Source: Demequina rhizosphaerae
GTDB taxonomy: Bacteria; Actinomycetota; Actinomycetes; Actinomycetales; Demequinaceae
NCBI RefSeq assembly: GCF_000971255.1
Contig: NZ_BBMC01000004.1
Span: 62,001-126,000, forward strand
Direction: 5' to 3'
DNA length: 64,000 bases
Below are positions 18,901 through 26,323 of the stretch, in pieces; the stretch's first letter is position 1; every line of letters begins with the position of its first letter. A program made the position numbers and the translations under genes. The notes under the pieces are model-generated. The model had not been told where the DNA came from, ran no database searches, and was given only the letters and a program-made list of their open reading frames with translations.

Positions 18901-19012
18901 CGCCGCGGCGGACGCCACGACGGAGTCGACGACCGAGCCCAGCGCCACCGCGAGCGCGGAGCCGAGCGCGGAGCCGGCCGAGACGCTCGAGGGCGACCTC
19001 AGCGCCCCGTAG
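15977..19012 (+). CDS. UPF0182 integral membrane protein
   Basis: A 1011-residue protein of the large UPF0182 family; function is unknown. The N-terminal third has about seven membrane segments (first ITAVVLGALVLAAIATA, others near 60-80, 110-130, 170-190, 210-230, 260-310). A long extracytoplasmic domain follows, with family blocks such as NFADLLHVDRYA, ERGIPSVGLLGDYEPRIYFG and LMSHLRYPEDLFAIQRYQL. The tail has a TDTG repeat region (about 890-910), an Ala-rich helix and an SAEPSAEP end. The GTG start at 15977 has GAAGGA upstream. It is probably co-transcribed with the Lon-like protease. A strong hairpin separates it from the convergent DUF4328 gene. Confidence 0.9.
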   Translation: MSFDDRPARPVRPAPVPQRRSPLAITAVVLGALVLAAIATANIWTEVVWYDQLGYSEVWRTQWLARIILFVIAGGIAAFVIWLNLWIAKRVRPARTGGRSQLDQVREQIEPIERLAMIVLPSVIGLVVGLAVSSQWETVVAWLNHETFGTQDPQFGLDASFYVFTLPMLNLVVTLILALGVLSTLIAAFVHLLYGGIAGTGRSFVASKGARIQLALLGATVMLAIAANYWLDRYGLLTKSGEKFYGASYTDVNAILPSRSILAGIAIVVAIVFLVVIWRGDWRIPAVGIGLMLLSAVVIGGIYPSIVQRFQVSPNEQELETPFIQNNIDATRYAYGIADVEETQYRASTEAEADALRADAETTAQIRLLDPNIVSPAFQQLQQNKQYYNFADLLHVDRYALDGELQDTVIAVRELNLDGLGQESRNWVNDHTVYTHGFGVVAAYGNKTQSDGQPSFFERGIPSVGLLGDYEPRIYFGSTVPDYSIVGAPEGTTPWELDYPDDNSETGQVNTTYTGDGGPAIGNLFEKLMFAIRMGEEQILFSDRVTEESQILYYRDPLERVARVAPYLELDQSAYPAVVDGRVVWVVDGYTTTDQYPYSAPVASDSLFAQQSGATTATTVLNYVRNSVKATVDAYDGSVTLYAWDAEDPILQTWQHVFPTSIEPISEISGELMSHLRYPEDLFAIQRYQLTQYHVTDAASFYSGQDFWRNPADPTDDTRLQPPYYLTLQMPDQTEPTFSLTSNYIQGGDNPRNILTGYLAVNSETGSTAGEVAEDYGTLRLLELPRDTTIPGPGQVQNNFNSDPDAQETLNLLRQGETDVVNGNLLTLPVGGGLLYVQPVYVQSSQGTQVPLLRKVFVAFGDSVGFADTLPEALDQVFGEGAGEGAAGDTGTDTGTDTGTDTGTGDSGTTDGGTGDAVDPTAEAALQDALDRANQALQDSQAALADGDFTAYGEAQDALAAAIEDAIVAEAELTGAAADATTESTTEPSATASAEPSAEPAETLEGDLSAP
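18645..18700 (+). repeat. in-frame TDTG coding repeat
   Basis: Imperfect 12-bp units (ACCGACACCGGC, ACCGACACGGGC and similar) encode Thr-Asp-Thr-Gly in the extracytoplasmic tail of the UPF0182 protein. It is a likely site of length variation between strains. Confidence 0.75.
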
Positions 19013-19023
19013 CGGGACACGCG

Positions 19024-19060
19024 GAAGGGGGCCGGTCCACGCGGTGGACCGGCCCCCTTC
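19024..19060. terminator. 17-bp hairpin between convergent genes
   Basis: Perfect 17-bp stem with a 3-nt GCG loop. It serves both the UPF0182 gene (stop 12 bp away) and the DUF4328 gene. No U-tract. Confidence 0.88.
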
Positions 19061-19084
19061 GTCGTGCGCGGGTGCGGAGGCGGT

Positions 19085-19864
19085 TCAGGCCTCGGCGTCG
19101 AGGTGGCGGTCCGTCGCCGCGCGGATGAAGCGGAAGAGGAACCACCAGGACACGACGGTGAACGCCGCGGAGATCCACATCCACATCGGGTAGCTGTCGA
19201 GCAGCTCGGGGTTGGTGAGCTCCCCGGTCGTGAAGTCGAGCGAGAAGTTCGCCGCGACGGAGGCGTACGCGGTGGCCGCCTGGGCGAGGACCCACATGAT
19301 CCACCAGCCCAGCACGAGCGACAGCGGCACCGCGCGGCCCGTGACCTTGCGCGCGCCCAGCGGCACGAGCACCGCCGACGCGATCGGCACGAACCAGCCC
19401 CACCACTCGACGGCGGGCAGGCCCGGGCGCGTGCCCATCGCCTCGCGGTTGCGTCGCATGCGCGACATCCACATGCCGTAGAGGATGTAGGACACGACCA
19501 TGAGCGGGGTCGAGAAGAGCCCCAGCAGCGACGCGACCGAGATCGCGAAGTCGCCGGTCTCTGCGGCCTCGCGGATGCTGTCGGCCTCGCTGCGGGCCAT
19601 CACCGCGAGGAACACGGTGAGGACCGTGAAGCCGGCCGTCACGCCGATGAGGCCCTTGGCGAGGCCCTCGGGCTTCTCGAGCGGTGCGCCGGTGCGGTCG
19701 AAGCGGATCTCCGGGCCGGTGCCGTACGCGGGAGCAGGCGGCGGCGCAGCGCCCGGGATGATGCCCGGCGTGCCCGGGACCGACGGGGGCGGCGGCGGGG
19801 ACGATGCGGGCGGAGGAGGCGTCTGGTTGCCCGGGCGGGAGGCGAAGGGATCGTCGTCGGTCAT
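19085..19864 (-). CDS. DUF4328-type membrane protein
   Basis: A 259-residue membrane protein. The first 55 residues are a Pro/Ser-rich cytoplasmic tail (TPPPPASSPPPPP), followed by four to five membrane segments. The family-like block WGWFVPIASAVLVPLGARKV and the final WWFLFRFIRAATDRH suit DUF4328, whose function is unknown. The gene starts at 19864, six bases after a minus-strand TAGGGT box. The Ala-Ser-Ser in the proline tail is a copy of the dispersed 10-mer (19799-19808), using the rare codon GCA. It is convergent with UPF0182 and divergent from tRNA-fMet. Confidence 0.75.
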   Translation of the reverse strand: MTDDDPFASRPGNQTPPPPASSPPPPPSVPGTPGIIPGAAPPPAPAYGTGPEIRFDRTGAPLEKPEGLAKGLIGVTAGFTVLTVFLAVMARSEADSIREAAETGDFAISVASLLGLFSTPLMVVSYILYGMWMSRMRRNREAMGTRPGLPAVEWWGWFVPIASAVLVPLGARKVTGRAVPLSLVLGWWIMWVLAQAATAYASVAANFSLDFTTGELTNPELLDSYPMWMWISAAFTVVSWWFLFRFIRAATDRHLDAEA

Positions 19865-19870
19865 GCCTCG

Positions 19871-19876
19871 ACCCTA
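19871..19876 (-). promoter_or_regulatory. -10 box TAGGGT, leaderless DUF4328 gene
   Basis: Minus-strand TAGGGT ends six bases before the ATG at 19864. Confidence 0.5.
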
Positions 19877-19892
19877 GCCACGGAGGGCCGAT

Positions 19893-19921
19893 TTGGTCTG
19901 GCGGCGCGCGTCCGCTAGAGT
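19893..19921 (+). promoter_or_regulatory. tRNA-fMet promoter
   Basis: TTGGTC (19893-19898) and TAGAGT (19916-19921) are 17 bp apart and end 12 bases before the tRNA. This is the best complete sigma-70-type promoter in this part of the window. Confidence 0.75.
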
Positions 19922-19932
19922 AGTCAGGCCGA

Positions 19933-20006
19933 CGCGGGGTGGAGCAGTTCGGTAGCTCGCCGGGCTCATAACCCGGAGGTCGCAGGTTCAAATCCTGTCC
20001 CCGCTA
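19933..20006 (+). tRNA. initiator tRNA-fMet(CAU)
   Basis: A 74-nt cloverleaf with anticodon CAT at 19967-19969. The initiator hallmarks are visible: three consecutive G:C pairs at the base of the anticodon stem (GGG/CCC) and an unpaired first acceptor position (C1 opposite T72). The T-arm is GGTTCAAATCC. The discriminator is A and CCA is not encoded. It has its own promoter and terminator and is a single-gene unit. Confidence 0.97.
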
Positions 20007-20013
20007 CGAGAGA

Positions 20014-20047
20014 ACGAAGGCCCGGACCATCTGGTCCGGGCCTTCGT
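20014..20047 (+). terminator. 16-bp hairpin terminator after tRNA-fMet
   Basis: Perfect 16-bp stem (20014-20029 with 20032-20047) and a 2-nt loop, 8 bp past the tRNA. Arms start ACGAAGGCCC and end GGGCCTTCGT. Confidence 0.9.
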
Positions 20048-20071
20048 CGTTCCCCAGCGGCGCTCGCGAGG

Positions 20072-20128
20072 CGCGCATCGGCCCCCCGCCCGCGCATCGG
20101 CCCCCCGCCCGCGCATCGGCCTCCCGCC
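20072..20128. repeat. three-copy 19-bp tandem repeat
   Basis: Units of CGCGCATCGGCCCCCCGCC at 20072-20090 and 20091-20109 are identical; the third (20110-20128) has one C-to-T change. There are no spacers, so it is not a CRISPR array. It lies 25 bp past the tRNA terminator. Confidence 0.9.
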
Positions 20129-20182
20129 CGCGCGCCCGTGACGCAACCGGCGTATGTACCCGCGCTTGCCCGGTGTTAGCAG

Positions 20183-20192
20183 GGACGATGCG
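20183..20192 (+). repeat. intergenic copy of the GGACGATGCG 10-mer
   Basis: This copy lies in the non-coding gap between tRNA-fMet and the sugar kinase. Confidence 0.8.
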
Positions 20193-20286
20193 CGCCGCGC
20201 CCGTTGCTGTGCGCCGGTTGGCGCGGGCCGGGGCTCGGGAGGGCGCGCGCTCGAGGGCGCGGGTTCGAGGGCGCCGACCCAGGACG

Positions 20287-20329
20287 CACGAGGGCCCGGC
20301 CCCGCGGGAGCGGGAGCCGGGCCCTCGTG
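20287..20329 (-). terminator. hairpin terminator after sugar kinase gene
   Basis: 14-bp perfect stem (20287-20300 with 20316-20329) and a 15-nt GC-rich loop, 20 bp beyond the leftward kinase stop. Confidence 0.8.
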
Positions 20330-20349
20330 GTCGGGGGAGCGGAGGGCGC

Positions 20350-21954
20350 CTAGTGGATCGCCTCCGTGGCGGCGCGCTCGATCGCGAGGCCCGCCTCGTA
20401 CTGCTCGAGCCACGCGTGGTAGCCGGCGACGTCGCCCGCGTCGGGCTCGGCCACGTCGAGCGCGGCCCCGGCGAACACGGACTCGTTGAGGTACGCGTCG
20501 AGCGGCACCGTGGCGCCCTTGCGGAGGAACTCCGCGAGCACCGCGATGCCCCACGCGCCGCCCTCGGAGGCGGTGTCGCCCACGGTGACGGGCGCCTCGA
20601 TCGCGGCGGCGAGGAGGCGCTGCGCGACGCCCGCGGTGCGGAACATGCCGCCGTGCGCGAACATCGAGTCGAGCTGGACGCCCTCGTCGTGGAGCACCCG
20701 CATGCCGAGGCTCAGGGTGCCGAACGCGCCGTAGAGCTGCGTGCGCATGAAGTTCGCGAGCGTGAGCCGCGAGCCCGGGGTGCGGACGAAGAGCGGGCGG
20801 CCCTCGGCCAGGCCCGTGATGGGCTCGCCCGAGAGGTAGTTGTAGGCGAGCAGGCCGCCGCCGTCCGCCTCGCCCTCGAGCGCGGCGGAGAACAGCGCGG
20901 CGAAGACGGCGTCCGAGCCGCCCTCGATGCCCATGGCCGCGGCGAACTCCGTGAAGACGCCCGCCCAGGTGCCCAGCTCCGAGGCGCCGTTGTTGCAGTG
21001 CACCATCGCGACCAGGTCGCCCGCGGGCGTGGTGACGATGTCGAGCTCCTCGTGGACGCTCTCGAGCGCCTTCTCAAGCACGACCATCGCGAAGATCGAG
21101 GTGCCCGCGGAGATGTTGCCGGTGCGCGGCGCGACCGCGTTCGTCGCGATCATGCCGGTGCCCGCGTCGCCCTCCGGCGGCGCGACGACGGCGCCGGGCC
21201 GGACCGTGCCGGTCGGGTCGAGCAGCGCGGCGCCCTCGGCGGTGAGCGTCCCGGCGTCCTCGCCGGCGACGAGCACCTCGGGCAGGAGCGCGGCGACGTC
21301 GAGGCCGGGCTGGCGCGCGGCGACGAGGCCCTGGAAGCGCGCGAGCATGTCCGCGTCGTAGTCGCGCGTGGTCGGGTCGATCGGGAACATGCCCGAGGCG
21401 TCGCCGACGCCGAGCACCTTGCGGCCCGTGAGCCTCCAGTGCACGTACCCCGCGAGGGTCGTGAAGAAGCCGAGCTGCGGGACGTGCGCCTCCTCGTCCA
21501 GGATCGCCTGGTAGAGGTGCGACGCCGACCACCGCAGCGGGAAGTTGAAGCCGAGCACCTCGGTGAGCTCGGAGGCCGCGCGCTCGGTGTTGGTGTTGCG
21601 CCACGTGCGGAACGGCACGAGCAGCTCGCCCTCCGCGTCGAACGCGAGGTAGCCGTGCATCATCGCGGACACGCCGAGCGCGCCGAAGGCGGTGGGGCGC
21701 ACGCCGTGCGCCTTCTCGACCGCGTCGAGCAGGTCCGCGACGGACGCCTGCACGCCCTCCCAGATCGCCTCGACCGAGTAGGTCCAGAGGCGGTCGACGA
21801 ACTGGTTCTCCCACGCGTGGCTGCCGGTCGCGATCACCTCGTGATCGGGGCCGATGAGGCACGCCTTGATGCGGGTCGAGCCCAGCTCGATGCCCAGGGA
21901 CGTCTCGCCCGCCGCGATCGCGGCGGCCACGTCGATCTGCTGTGTCTGCACCAT
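20350..21954 (-). CDS. FGGY-family carbohydrate kinase
   Basis: A 534-residue sugar kinase of the actin-like FGGY family, which phosphorylates free pentoses, pentuloses or polyols. The N-terminal phosphate loop is LGIELGSTRIKACLIG and the second domain has NISAGTSIFAMV. GVSAMMHGYLAFD and SASHLYQA resemble the sugar-contact regions of xylulo-/ribulokinases. I cannot assign the substrate. The start at 21954 has GAAGGAG upstream. It stands alone: no isomerase, epimerase or transporter for a pentose is in the window. A LacI-type palindrome lies 47 bp upstream, which suggests sugar-responsive repression. Confidence 0.85.
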   Translation of the reverse strand: MVQTQQIDVAAAIAAGETSLGIELGSTRIKACLIGPDHEVIATGSHAWENQFVDRLWTYSVEAIWEGVQASVADLLDAVEKAHGVRPTAFGALGVSAMMHGYLAFDAEGELLVPFRTWRNTNTERAASELTEVLGFNFPLRWSASHLYQAILDEEAHVPQLGFFTTLAGYVHWRLTGRKVLGVGDASGMFPIDPTTRDYDADMLARFQGLVAARQPGLDVAALLPEVLVAGEDAGTLTAEGAALLDPTGTVRPGAVVAPPEGDAGTGMIATNAVAPRTGNISAGTSIFAMVVLEKALESVHEELDIVTTPAGDLVAMVHCNNGASELGTWAGVFTEFAAAMGIEGGSDAVFAALFSAALEGEADGGGLLAYNYLSGEPITGLAEGRPLFVRTPGSRLTLANFMRTQLYGAFGTLSLGMRVLHDEGVQLDSMFAHGGMFRTAGVAQRLLAAAIEAPVTVGDTASEGGAWGIAVLAEFLRKGATVPLDAYLNESVFAGAALDVAEPDAGDVAGYHAWLEQYEAGLAIERAATEAIH

Positions 21955-22000
21955 CGGCACCCACTCCTTCGTCAAGCGCCCGCGCGCGGCGGACATGCGA

Positions 22001-22015
22001 TGTGAACGTTCGACA
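22001..22015. promoter_or_regulatory. candidate LacI-family operator upstream of sugar kinase
   Basis: TGTGAACGTTCGACA has a perfect GAACGTTC core (22004-22011) with a central CG, the form bound by LacI/GalR-type repressors. It sits between the kinase start and its likely upstream promoter, in a rare AT-richer patch (ending CGACAAAACCCTAAGG). Confidence 0.45.
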
Positions 22016-22172
22016 AAACCCTAAGGCCAACCCGCGCCTTCGATGGAACCATAGGTCCCGCCCGCGCGCGCGGCGGGGCCGTCCGGGCGGCCGTCGCGGG
22101 TCCGCGGGCGAGGCGACGCATCCGCCGTCCCCGGTCCCGCGAATGCTGTCGCCGCCCGCGAACCAGCGGGGT

Positions 22173-22178
22173 TAGCCT
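22173..22178 (+). promoter_or_regulatory. -10 box TAGCCT, leaderless patatin gene
   Basis: TAGCCT ends seven bases before the GTG at 22186. Confidence 0.5.
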
Positions 22179-22185
22179 GACGACT

Positions 22186-23172
22186 GTGACCGACACCTCG
22201 CCCGCGCGACCGCGCATCGCGCTGAGCCTCGGCAGCGGGGGAGCCCGCGGCTACGCCCACATCGGCGTCCTCGACGAGATCGAGGCCCGCGGCTGGGAGG
22301 TCGTCGGCATCGCCGGGACGTCGATGGGCGCGCTCGTCGGCGGCCTCCACGCTGCCGGCGGGCTCGCGGCCTACCGCGAGTGGGCCGAGTCGCTCACCCG
22401 CCGCGACGTGCTGCGCATGCTCGACCCGGCCTTCAAGGGCGCCGGTGCGATCCGCGCCGACCGCGTGATGCGGCGCATCGACGAGATCCTCGACGGCCGC
22501 GTCATCGAGGACCTGCCCATCCCGTACACGGCCGTCGCGACCGACCTCATCTCCCAGTCGGAGGTGTGGTTCACCGAGGGATCCCTCGTCGACGCGATCC
22601 GCGCGTCGATCGCGATCCCGACCGTCATCACCCCCGTGCGCCGCGACGGCCGCCTGCTCGCCGACGGCGGCATCCTCAACCCCGTGCCGGTCATCCCGCT
22701 CACTTCGGTGCGCTCCGACGGCATCGTCGCGGTCAACCTGTCCGGCACGTCGCGCGGCGGCAACCCCGCCGAGCCGCCGGTGGACTCCGCGGGCCCGCTC
22801 GTGCGGCTGCCCCGCCTGCGCCTGCCGTCGATCCACGTCGCCGAGCCGCGGCTCGTCAGCATGATCGCGCAGCGCATGCGGGCGCGCGGCGAGCAGGAGG
22901 ACGATGCGCTGGTCGACACGCTCGCGCCGGAGCCCGTCGAGGGCGACGAGGCGGTCGAGGTGAGCACCCTCGACGTCATCGACCGGTCGCTGCAGACCCT
23001 CCAGAACACCGTCCAGCGCTACCGCCTGGCCGGCTACCCGCCGGACGTCATGGTGAACGTGCCCGCGGACTCGTGCGGCGCGCTCGACTTCCACCGCGCG
23101 ACCGAGATGATCGAGCTCGGTCGCGACCTCGCCCGGCAGGCCTTCGACGAATGGGAGGGCGCGCCGGGCTGA
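22186..23172 (+). CDS. patatin-like (RssA/NTE-type) phospholipase
   Basis: A 328-residue patatin-fold serine hydrolase. The oxyanion loop is GSGGARG (16-22), the nucleophile is S46 in GTSMG, and the catalytic Asp is D160 in LADGGILNP. It is predicted to hydrolyse membrane lipids or lysophospholipids in the cytoplasm; there is no signal peptide. The region after about residue 190 is less conserved and includes an acidic loop (EQEDDALVDT) encoded by a copy of the 10-mer at 22899-22908. The GTG start is set by the adjacent -10 box. The following permease gene starts 95 bp downstream. Confidence 0.88.
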   Translation: MTDTSPARPRIALSLGSGGARGYAHIGVLDEIEARGWEVVGIAGTSMGALVGGLHAAGGLAAYREWAESLTRRDVLRMLDPAFKGAGAIRADRVMRRIDEILDGRVIEDLPIPYTAVATDLISQSEVWFTEGSLVDAIRASIAIPTVITPVRRDGRLLADGGILNPVPVIPLTSVRSDGIVAVNLSGTSRGGNPAEPPVDSAGPLVRLPRLRLPSIHVAEPRLVSMIAQRMRARGEQEDDALVDTLAPEPVEGDEAVEVSTLDVIDRSLQTLQNTVQRYRLAGYPPDVMVNVPADSCGALDFHRATEMIELGRDLARQAFDEWEGAPG

Positions 23173-23267
23173 AGCCCGAGGTACCGGGGCCGCCGGGCGC
23201 TAGCGTGGCCTGCTGTGACCGCACCCGGGCGGGCTCCCGCAACGTTTCGACCTGTCGAGGGGACACC

Positions 23268-24731
23268 GTGACCCAGCCCACCTCCCGCGCCGCCTGGCTG
23301 CATGGCCGCACCGCGCTCCTCATCGCCTTCGCGTTCTCCGTCATGGCGGACCCCGTGTCCTCCGTGGCGTACGCGATCGAGGCGGCCCTGCGGGCGCTCG
23401 ACGGGAACCTCGCGCTGCTGCTGCCCGCGATGGCGGCGGTGGTCGCGGTGGTCGGGCTCGTCGTCGCGAGCTACCACCAGCTCGTCGCGCGCTTCCCGGA
23501 GGGCGGCGGCTCGGCAGCGGCCGCGGGCGGCGCGTTCGGCGAGGGATTCTCGTTCATCCCCATGGGCGCCCTGGTGGTCGACTTCGTCCTCACGATCTCG
23601 ATCTCGGTGTCGGCGGGCTCGTCCGCGATCATCAGCTACCTCCCCGCGCTCGCGCCCCACCGCCTGGGCCTCGCGCTGGGCCTGCTGCTCATCGTCGCGG
23701 GCCTCATGTGGTTCGGCCACCTCGGGCGCGCGGTCTTCGCGCTCCTCACGATCGTCTTCGTCGGCACCGCGGTCGCGGTGCTCCTGCCGGTCCCCGGCAT
23801 GCCCGCCGTCGACCCCGCGCCGGTCGTCGGCCTCACGCACGGCGCGCCCCTCGCGGTGGCGCTCGCCTTCCCCGTCGCGATGGCGCTCGCCACCGGCATC
23901 GAGGCGCCGTCGTCGGCGATCGCGCAGCTCGCCCAGCTCGACGACGCCGGCCGCCGCAGCTTCGGCCGCTGGGCGCTGTGGCTCACGCTCGGCATCGTCG
24001 GCACGCTCACGCTCGCGCTCACCGCTGCCGTGGTGCGGCTCGGGATCCAGGTGCCGCACGAGGACACCACGCTCGTCGCCGAGCTCGCGCGCGCCGCGGA
24101 CGGCCACGGGCTGTTCGCCGCGTTCCAGGCGACCACCGCGCTGCTGCTGCTGTCCGCCGCATCGTCCTCGTTCCAGGCCGGCCCCGGCCTCCTCAAGGCG
24201 CTCGCGCGGTCCGAGCACGGCGCCTCGCGTCACGGCGTGCTTCCCGCGGTGCTGGGCCGCACCAACGCGCACCACGTGCCGATGGTCGGCGTGGGGGTGT
24301 TCCTCGTCGCGTCCGCCGTGGTCGTGATGCTCGCCGGCGCCCGCGACCAGAGCCTCGTGCTCTTCTACGCCGTCTCCGTGTTCGTGAGCTTCCTCATGGG
24401 CCTGCTCGCGATGGCGAGGTTCTCGCATCTCGACGGGCGCCCCGGGTGGGTCGCGCTCAACCTCGTCGCGGCCGTCGCGGTCGCGTTCACCCTCGTGTCG
24501 AACCTCATGCGCCCGGCCGCGCTCGGCTCGCTCGCCGCGACCGCCGTGGTCGCGGGGGGCCTCTACTGGGCGTGGGTGCGCGCCGGGCACCCGCGCGGCG
24601 CCGCGCTCGCGGTCGCCGAGGCGGAGGCGGGTGAGGCGCAGCAGGACGATGCGGCGGAGCCTCTCCCCGCGCCCGAACCGGAGCAGGACGCGGAGCCGGT
24701 CGCGGCCCGCGCGCACCGCGGACGGCGCTGA
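23268..24731 (+). CDS. APC-superfamily permease, KimA/YdaO-like
   Basis: A 487-residue transporter with about eleven to twelve membrane segments. The N-terminal MADPVSSVAYAIEAAL and RFPEGGGSAAAA resemble the DxxSSVAY and YPxGGG signatures of KimA/YdaO-type members of the amino-acid/polyamine/cation superfamily, so potassium or an amino acid is the probable substrate. It is shorter than KimA because the large C-terminal cytoplasmic domain is absent and a 40-residue acidic tail (QQDDAAEPLPAPEPE) takes its place. That tail contains a copy of the 10-mer. The GTG at 23268 has GAGGGG upstream. The gene is followed two bases later by a second permease. Confidence 0.75.
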   Translation: MTQPTSRAAWLHGRTALLIAFAFSVMADPVSSVAYAIEAALRALDGNLALLLPAMAAVVAVVGLVVASYHQLVARFPEGGGSAAAAGGAFGEGFSFIPMGALVVDFVLTISISVSAGSSAIISYLPALAPHRLGLALGLLLIVAGLMWFGHLGRAVFALLTIVFVGTAVAVLLPVPGMPAVDPAPVVGLTHGAPLAVALAFPVAMALATGIEAPSSAIAQLAQLDDAGRRSFGRWALWLTLGIVGTLTLALTAAVVRLGIQVPHEDTTLVAELARAADGHGLFAAFQATTALLLLSAASSSFQAGPGLLKALARSEHGASRHGVLPAVLGRTNAHHVPMVGVGVFLVASAVVVMLAGARDQSLVLFYAVSVFVSFLMGLLAMARFSHLDGRPGWVALNLVAAVAVAFTLVSNLMRPAALGSLAATAVVAGGLYWAWVRAGHPRGAALAVAEAEAGEAQQDDAAEPLPAPEPEQDAEPVAARAHRGRR

Positions 24732-24732
24732 C

Positions 24733-25944
24733 GTGGAGCGCCGCGTCGGCACGATCGGGGCCACCGCCATCGGCGCGGGCTCGATGCTGGGCGCGGGCGT
24801 GTTCGTCGTGTGGGGCCCCGCCGCCGCGGCGGCGGGCGACCTGCTCGTGTGGGCGGTCCTGCTCGCCGGCGTGGTCGCGGCGCTGAACGCCGGGTCGACC
24901 GCGCAGCTCGCGGCCGTGCATCCGGTGGCGGGCGGCGCGTACGCGTACGGCCGCGCCGAGCTCGGCCCGTGGCCCGGCTTCACCGCCGGCATCGGCTTCG
25001 TGCTCGGCAAGACGGCGTCCGTCGCGGCCATCGGGCTCGCGATCGGCGCGTACCTGTGGCCCGAGCAGCCCGCCGCCGTCGCGACCGTCGCGATCGCGGC
25101 GTCCTGGGCGCTCAACTCCCGCGGCATCACGCGCACCAGCGGCGCCTCGGTCGTCATCGCCTCCGCCGTGATCGCGGTCGTCGTGGCCGCGGCGGTGGCG
25201 ATCGCGGGCGCGGAGCCCGCCGAGCAGGGCGTGCTCGGGGTGTCCGCGGATCGGGGCGGCGTGCTCGCCGCGGCCGCGCTCGTGTTCTTCGCGTTCGCGG
25301 GCTACGCGCGCATCGCGACGCTCGGCGAGGAGGTGCGCGAGCCCGCGCGGGTGATCCCCCGCGCGATCGGCCTCGCGCTCGGCATCGTGCTGGCCCTGTA
25401 CCTCGCGCTCGCGGCGGTGCTGCCCGGCGCGCTGGGGACCGAGGGGCTCGCGCTGTCCGACGCGCCCGTCGCGGACGCCGTCGCCGGCACGTGGCTGCCC
25501 TCGGCGGTCGTGACGGCCGCCGCCGTCGCGGCCGCCTTCGGCTCGCTGCTCGCGCTCACGGCCGGCCTGGGCCGCACCGCGATGGCGATGGCCCGCGAGT
25601 CCGACCTGCCGCGCCCGCTGGCCCGCACCAACGGCCGCGGCGTCCCCGCGCTCGCCGAGGGGGTAGCCGCCGCCGTCGCGATCGTGCTCGCGTGGGCCGG
25701 CGACCTCACCCTCGCGATCGGCATGTCGTCGTTCGCGGTGCTGCTGTACTACGCGGTGGCCGGGGCCTCGGCGTTCCGGGCCGCGGGCCGCGTCGCGGGC
25801 TGGCGCATGCCGCGGCCGCTGAGCGCCGCCGGCATGGTCCTCTGCGTCGCGCTGATGGCGTCGCTGCCGCTCGCCGCGACGGCCGCGGCGGCGGCGATCC
25901 TCGCCGGCGCGGGCCTCGTCAGGGGGCTGGCGCGGCGCCGTTGA
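24733..25944 (+). CDS. APC-family amino-acid permease
   Basis: A 403-residue permease with about eleven or twelve membrane helices. TIGATAIGAGSMLGAGVFVVWG is the unwound TM1 substrate site of the amino-acid/polyamine/organocation family (GxGxxxGxGIF-like), and GYARIATLGEEVREPARVIPRA is the typical TM6 to loop region. The substrate is probably an amino acid or amine. The GTG at 24733 begins one base after the stop of the preceding permease, so both are likely co-translated. A longer in-frame start exists inside the previous gene but its Arg/Ser-rich translation looks like shadow sequence. It is convergent with crcB. Confidence 0.82.
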   Translation: MERRVGTIGATAIGAGSMLGAGVFVVWGPAAAAAGDLLVWAVLLAGVVAALNAGSTAQLAAVHPVAGGAYAYGRAELGPWPGFTAGIGFVLGKTASVAAIGLAIGAYLWPEQPAAVATVAIAASWALNSRGITRTSGASVVIASAVIAVVVAAAVAIAGAEPAEQGVLGVSADRGGVLAAAALVFFAFAGYARIATLGEEVREPARVIPRAIGLALGIVLALYLALAAVLPGALGTEGLALSDAPVADAVAGTWLPSAVVTAAAVAAAFGSLLALTAGLGRTAMAMARESDLPRPLARTNGRGVPALAEGVAAAVAIVLAWAGDLTLAIGMSSFAVLLYYAVAGASAFRAAGRVAGWRMPRPLSAAGMVLCVALMASLPLAATAAAAAILAGAGLVRGLARRR

Positions 25945-25951
25945 CCGCCGC

Positions 25952-26323
25952 TCAGGACAGCGCGGTCACGAGCGCGAAGCCGGCGCCGGCCGCGCCCATG
26001 CCCAGCACGCACGTCGCGAGGACGTACTGCGCCGTCGCGTGGTGGCGGCGGTCCTTGAGCATCACGACGATGTCGACCGCGAGCGACGAGAACGTCGACA
26101 GCCCGCCCGCGACCCCCGTGCCCAGGGCGAACGCCCAGCCGGGCGACAGCAGCGCATCGTCCCCCGCGGCGACCACGGCGCCCAGCAGGGCCGCGCCGAG
26201 GACGTTCGCGAGGATCGTCGGCCACGGGAACGTCTTGCGGCGGTCGAGCCAGCCCAGCGAGAAGCGCACGCACGCCCCGACGCCGCAGCCGAGGATCGCG
26301 GCCGCGTAGGCCCAGCCCGTCAC
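25952..26323 (-). CDS. crcB: CrcB/Fluc fluoride channel subunit
   Basis: A 123-residue four-helix membrane protein of the Fluc family, which exports fluoride. Family motifs are GACVRFSLGW, the pore Asn in LANVLGAAL and GGLSTFSSLAVD near the sodium site. It overlaps its paralogue upstream by GTGA. Paired crcB genes usually encode antiparallel subunits of a heterodimer, which I infer here. Asp-Asp-Ala in a short loop is encoded by the 10-mer at 26153-26162. I see no fluoride riboswitch ahead of the operon. Confidence 0.9.
   Translation of the reverse strand: MTGWAYAAAILGCGVGACVRFSLGWLDRRKTFPWPTILANVLGAALLGAVVAAGDDALLSPGWAFALGTGVAGGLSTFSSLAVDIVVMLKDRRHHATAQYVLATCVLGMGAAGAGFALVTALS

Larger units (their letters stand above)
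20048..20286. other. non-coding gap between tRNA and sugar kinase
   Basis: I see no gene here. It holds a three-copy 19-bp tandem repeat, a short less GC-rich patch near 20145-20180 with no clear promoter, and one copy of the dispersed 10-mer. I saw no duplicated tRNA end that would mark an integration site. Confidence 0.6.

Noticed and set aside
20072..20128. possible CRISPR array
   Set aside because: The three units abut with no spacers, and no cas gene is present.
19933..20200. possible integration site at tRNA-fMet
   Set aside because: I found no duplicated tRNA 3' end or integrase, and the flanking genes are in conserved core order.
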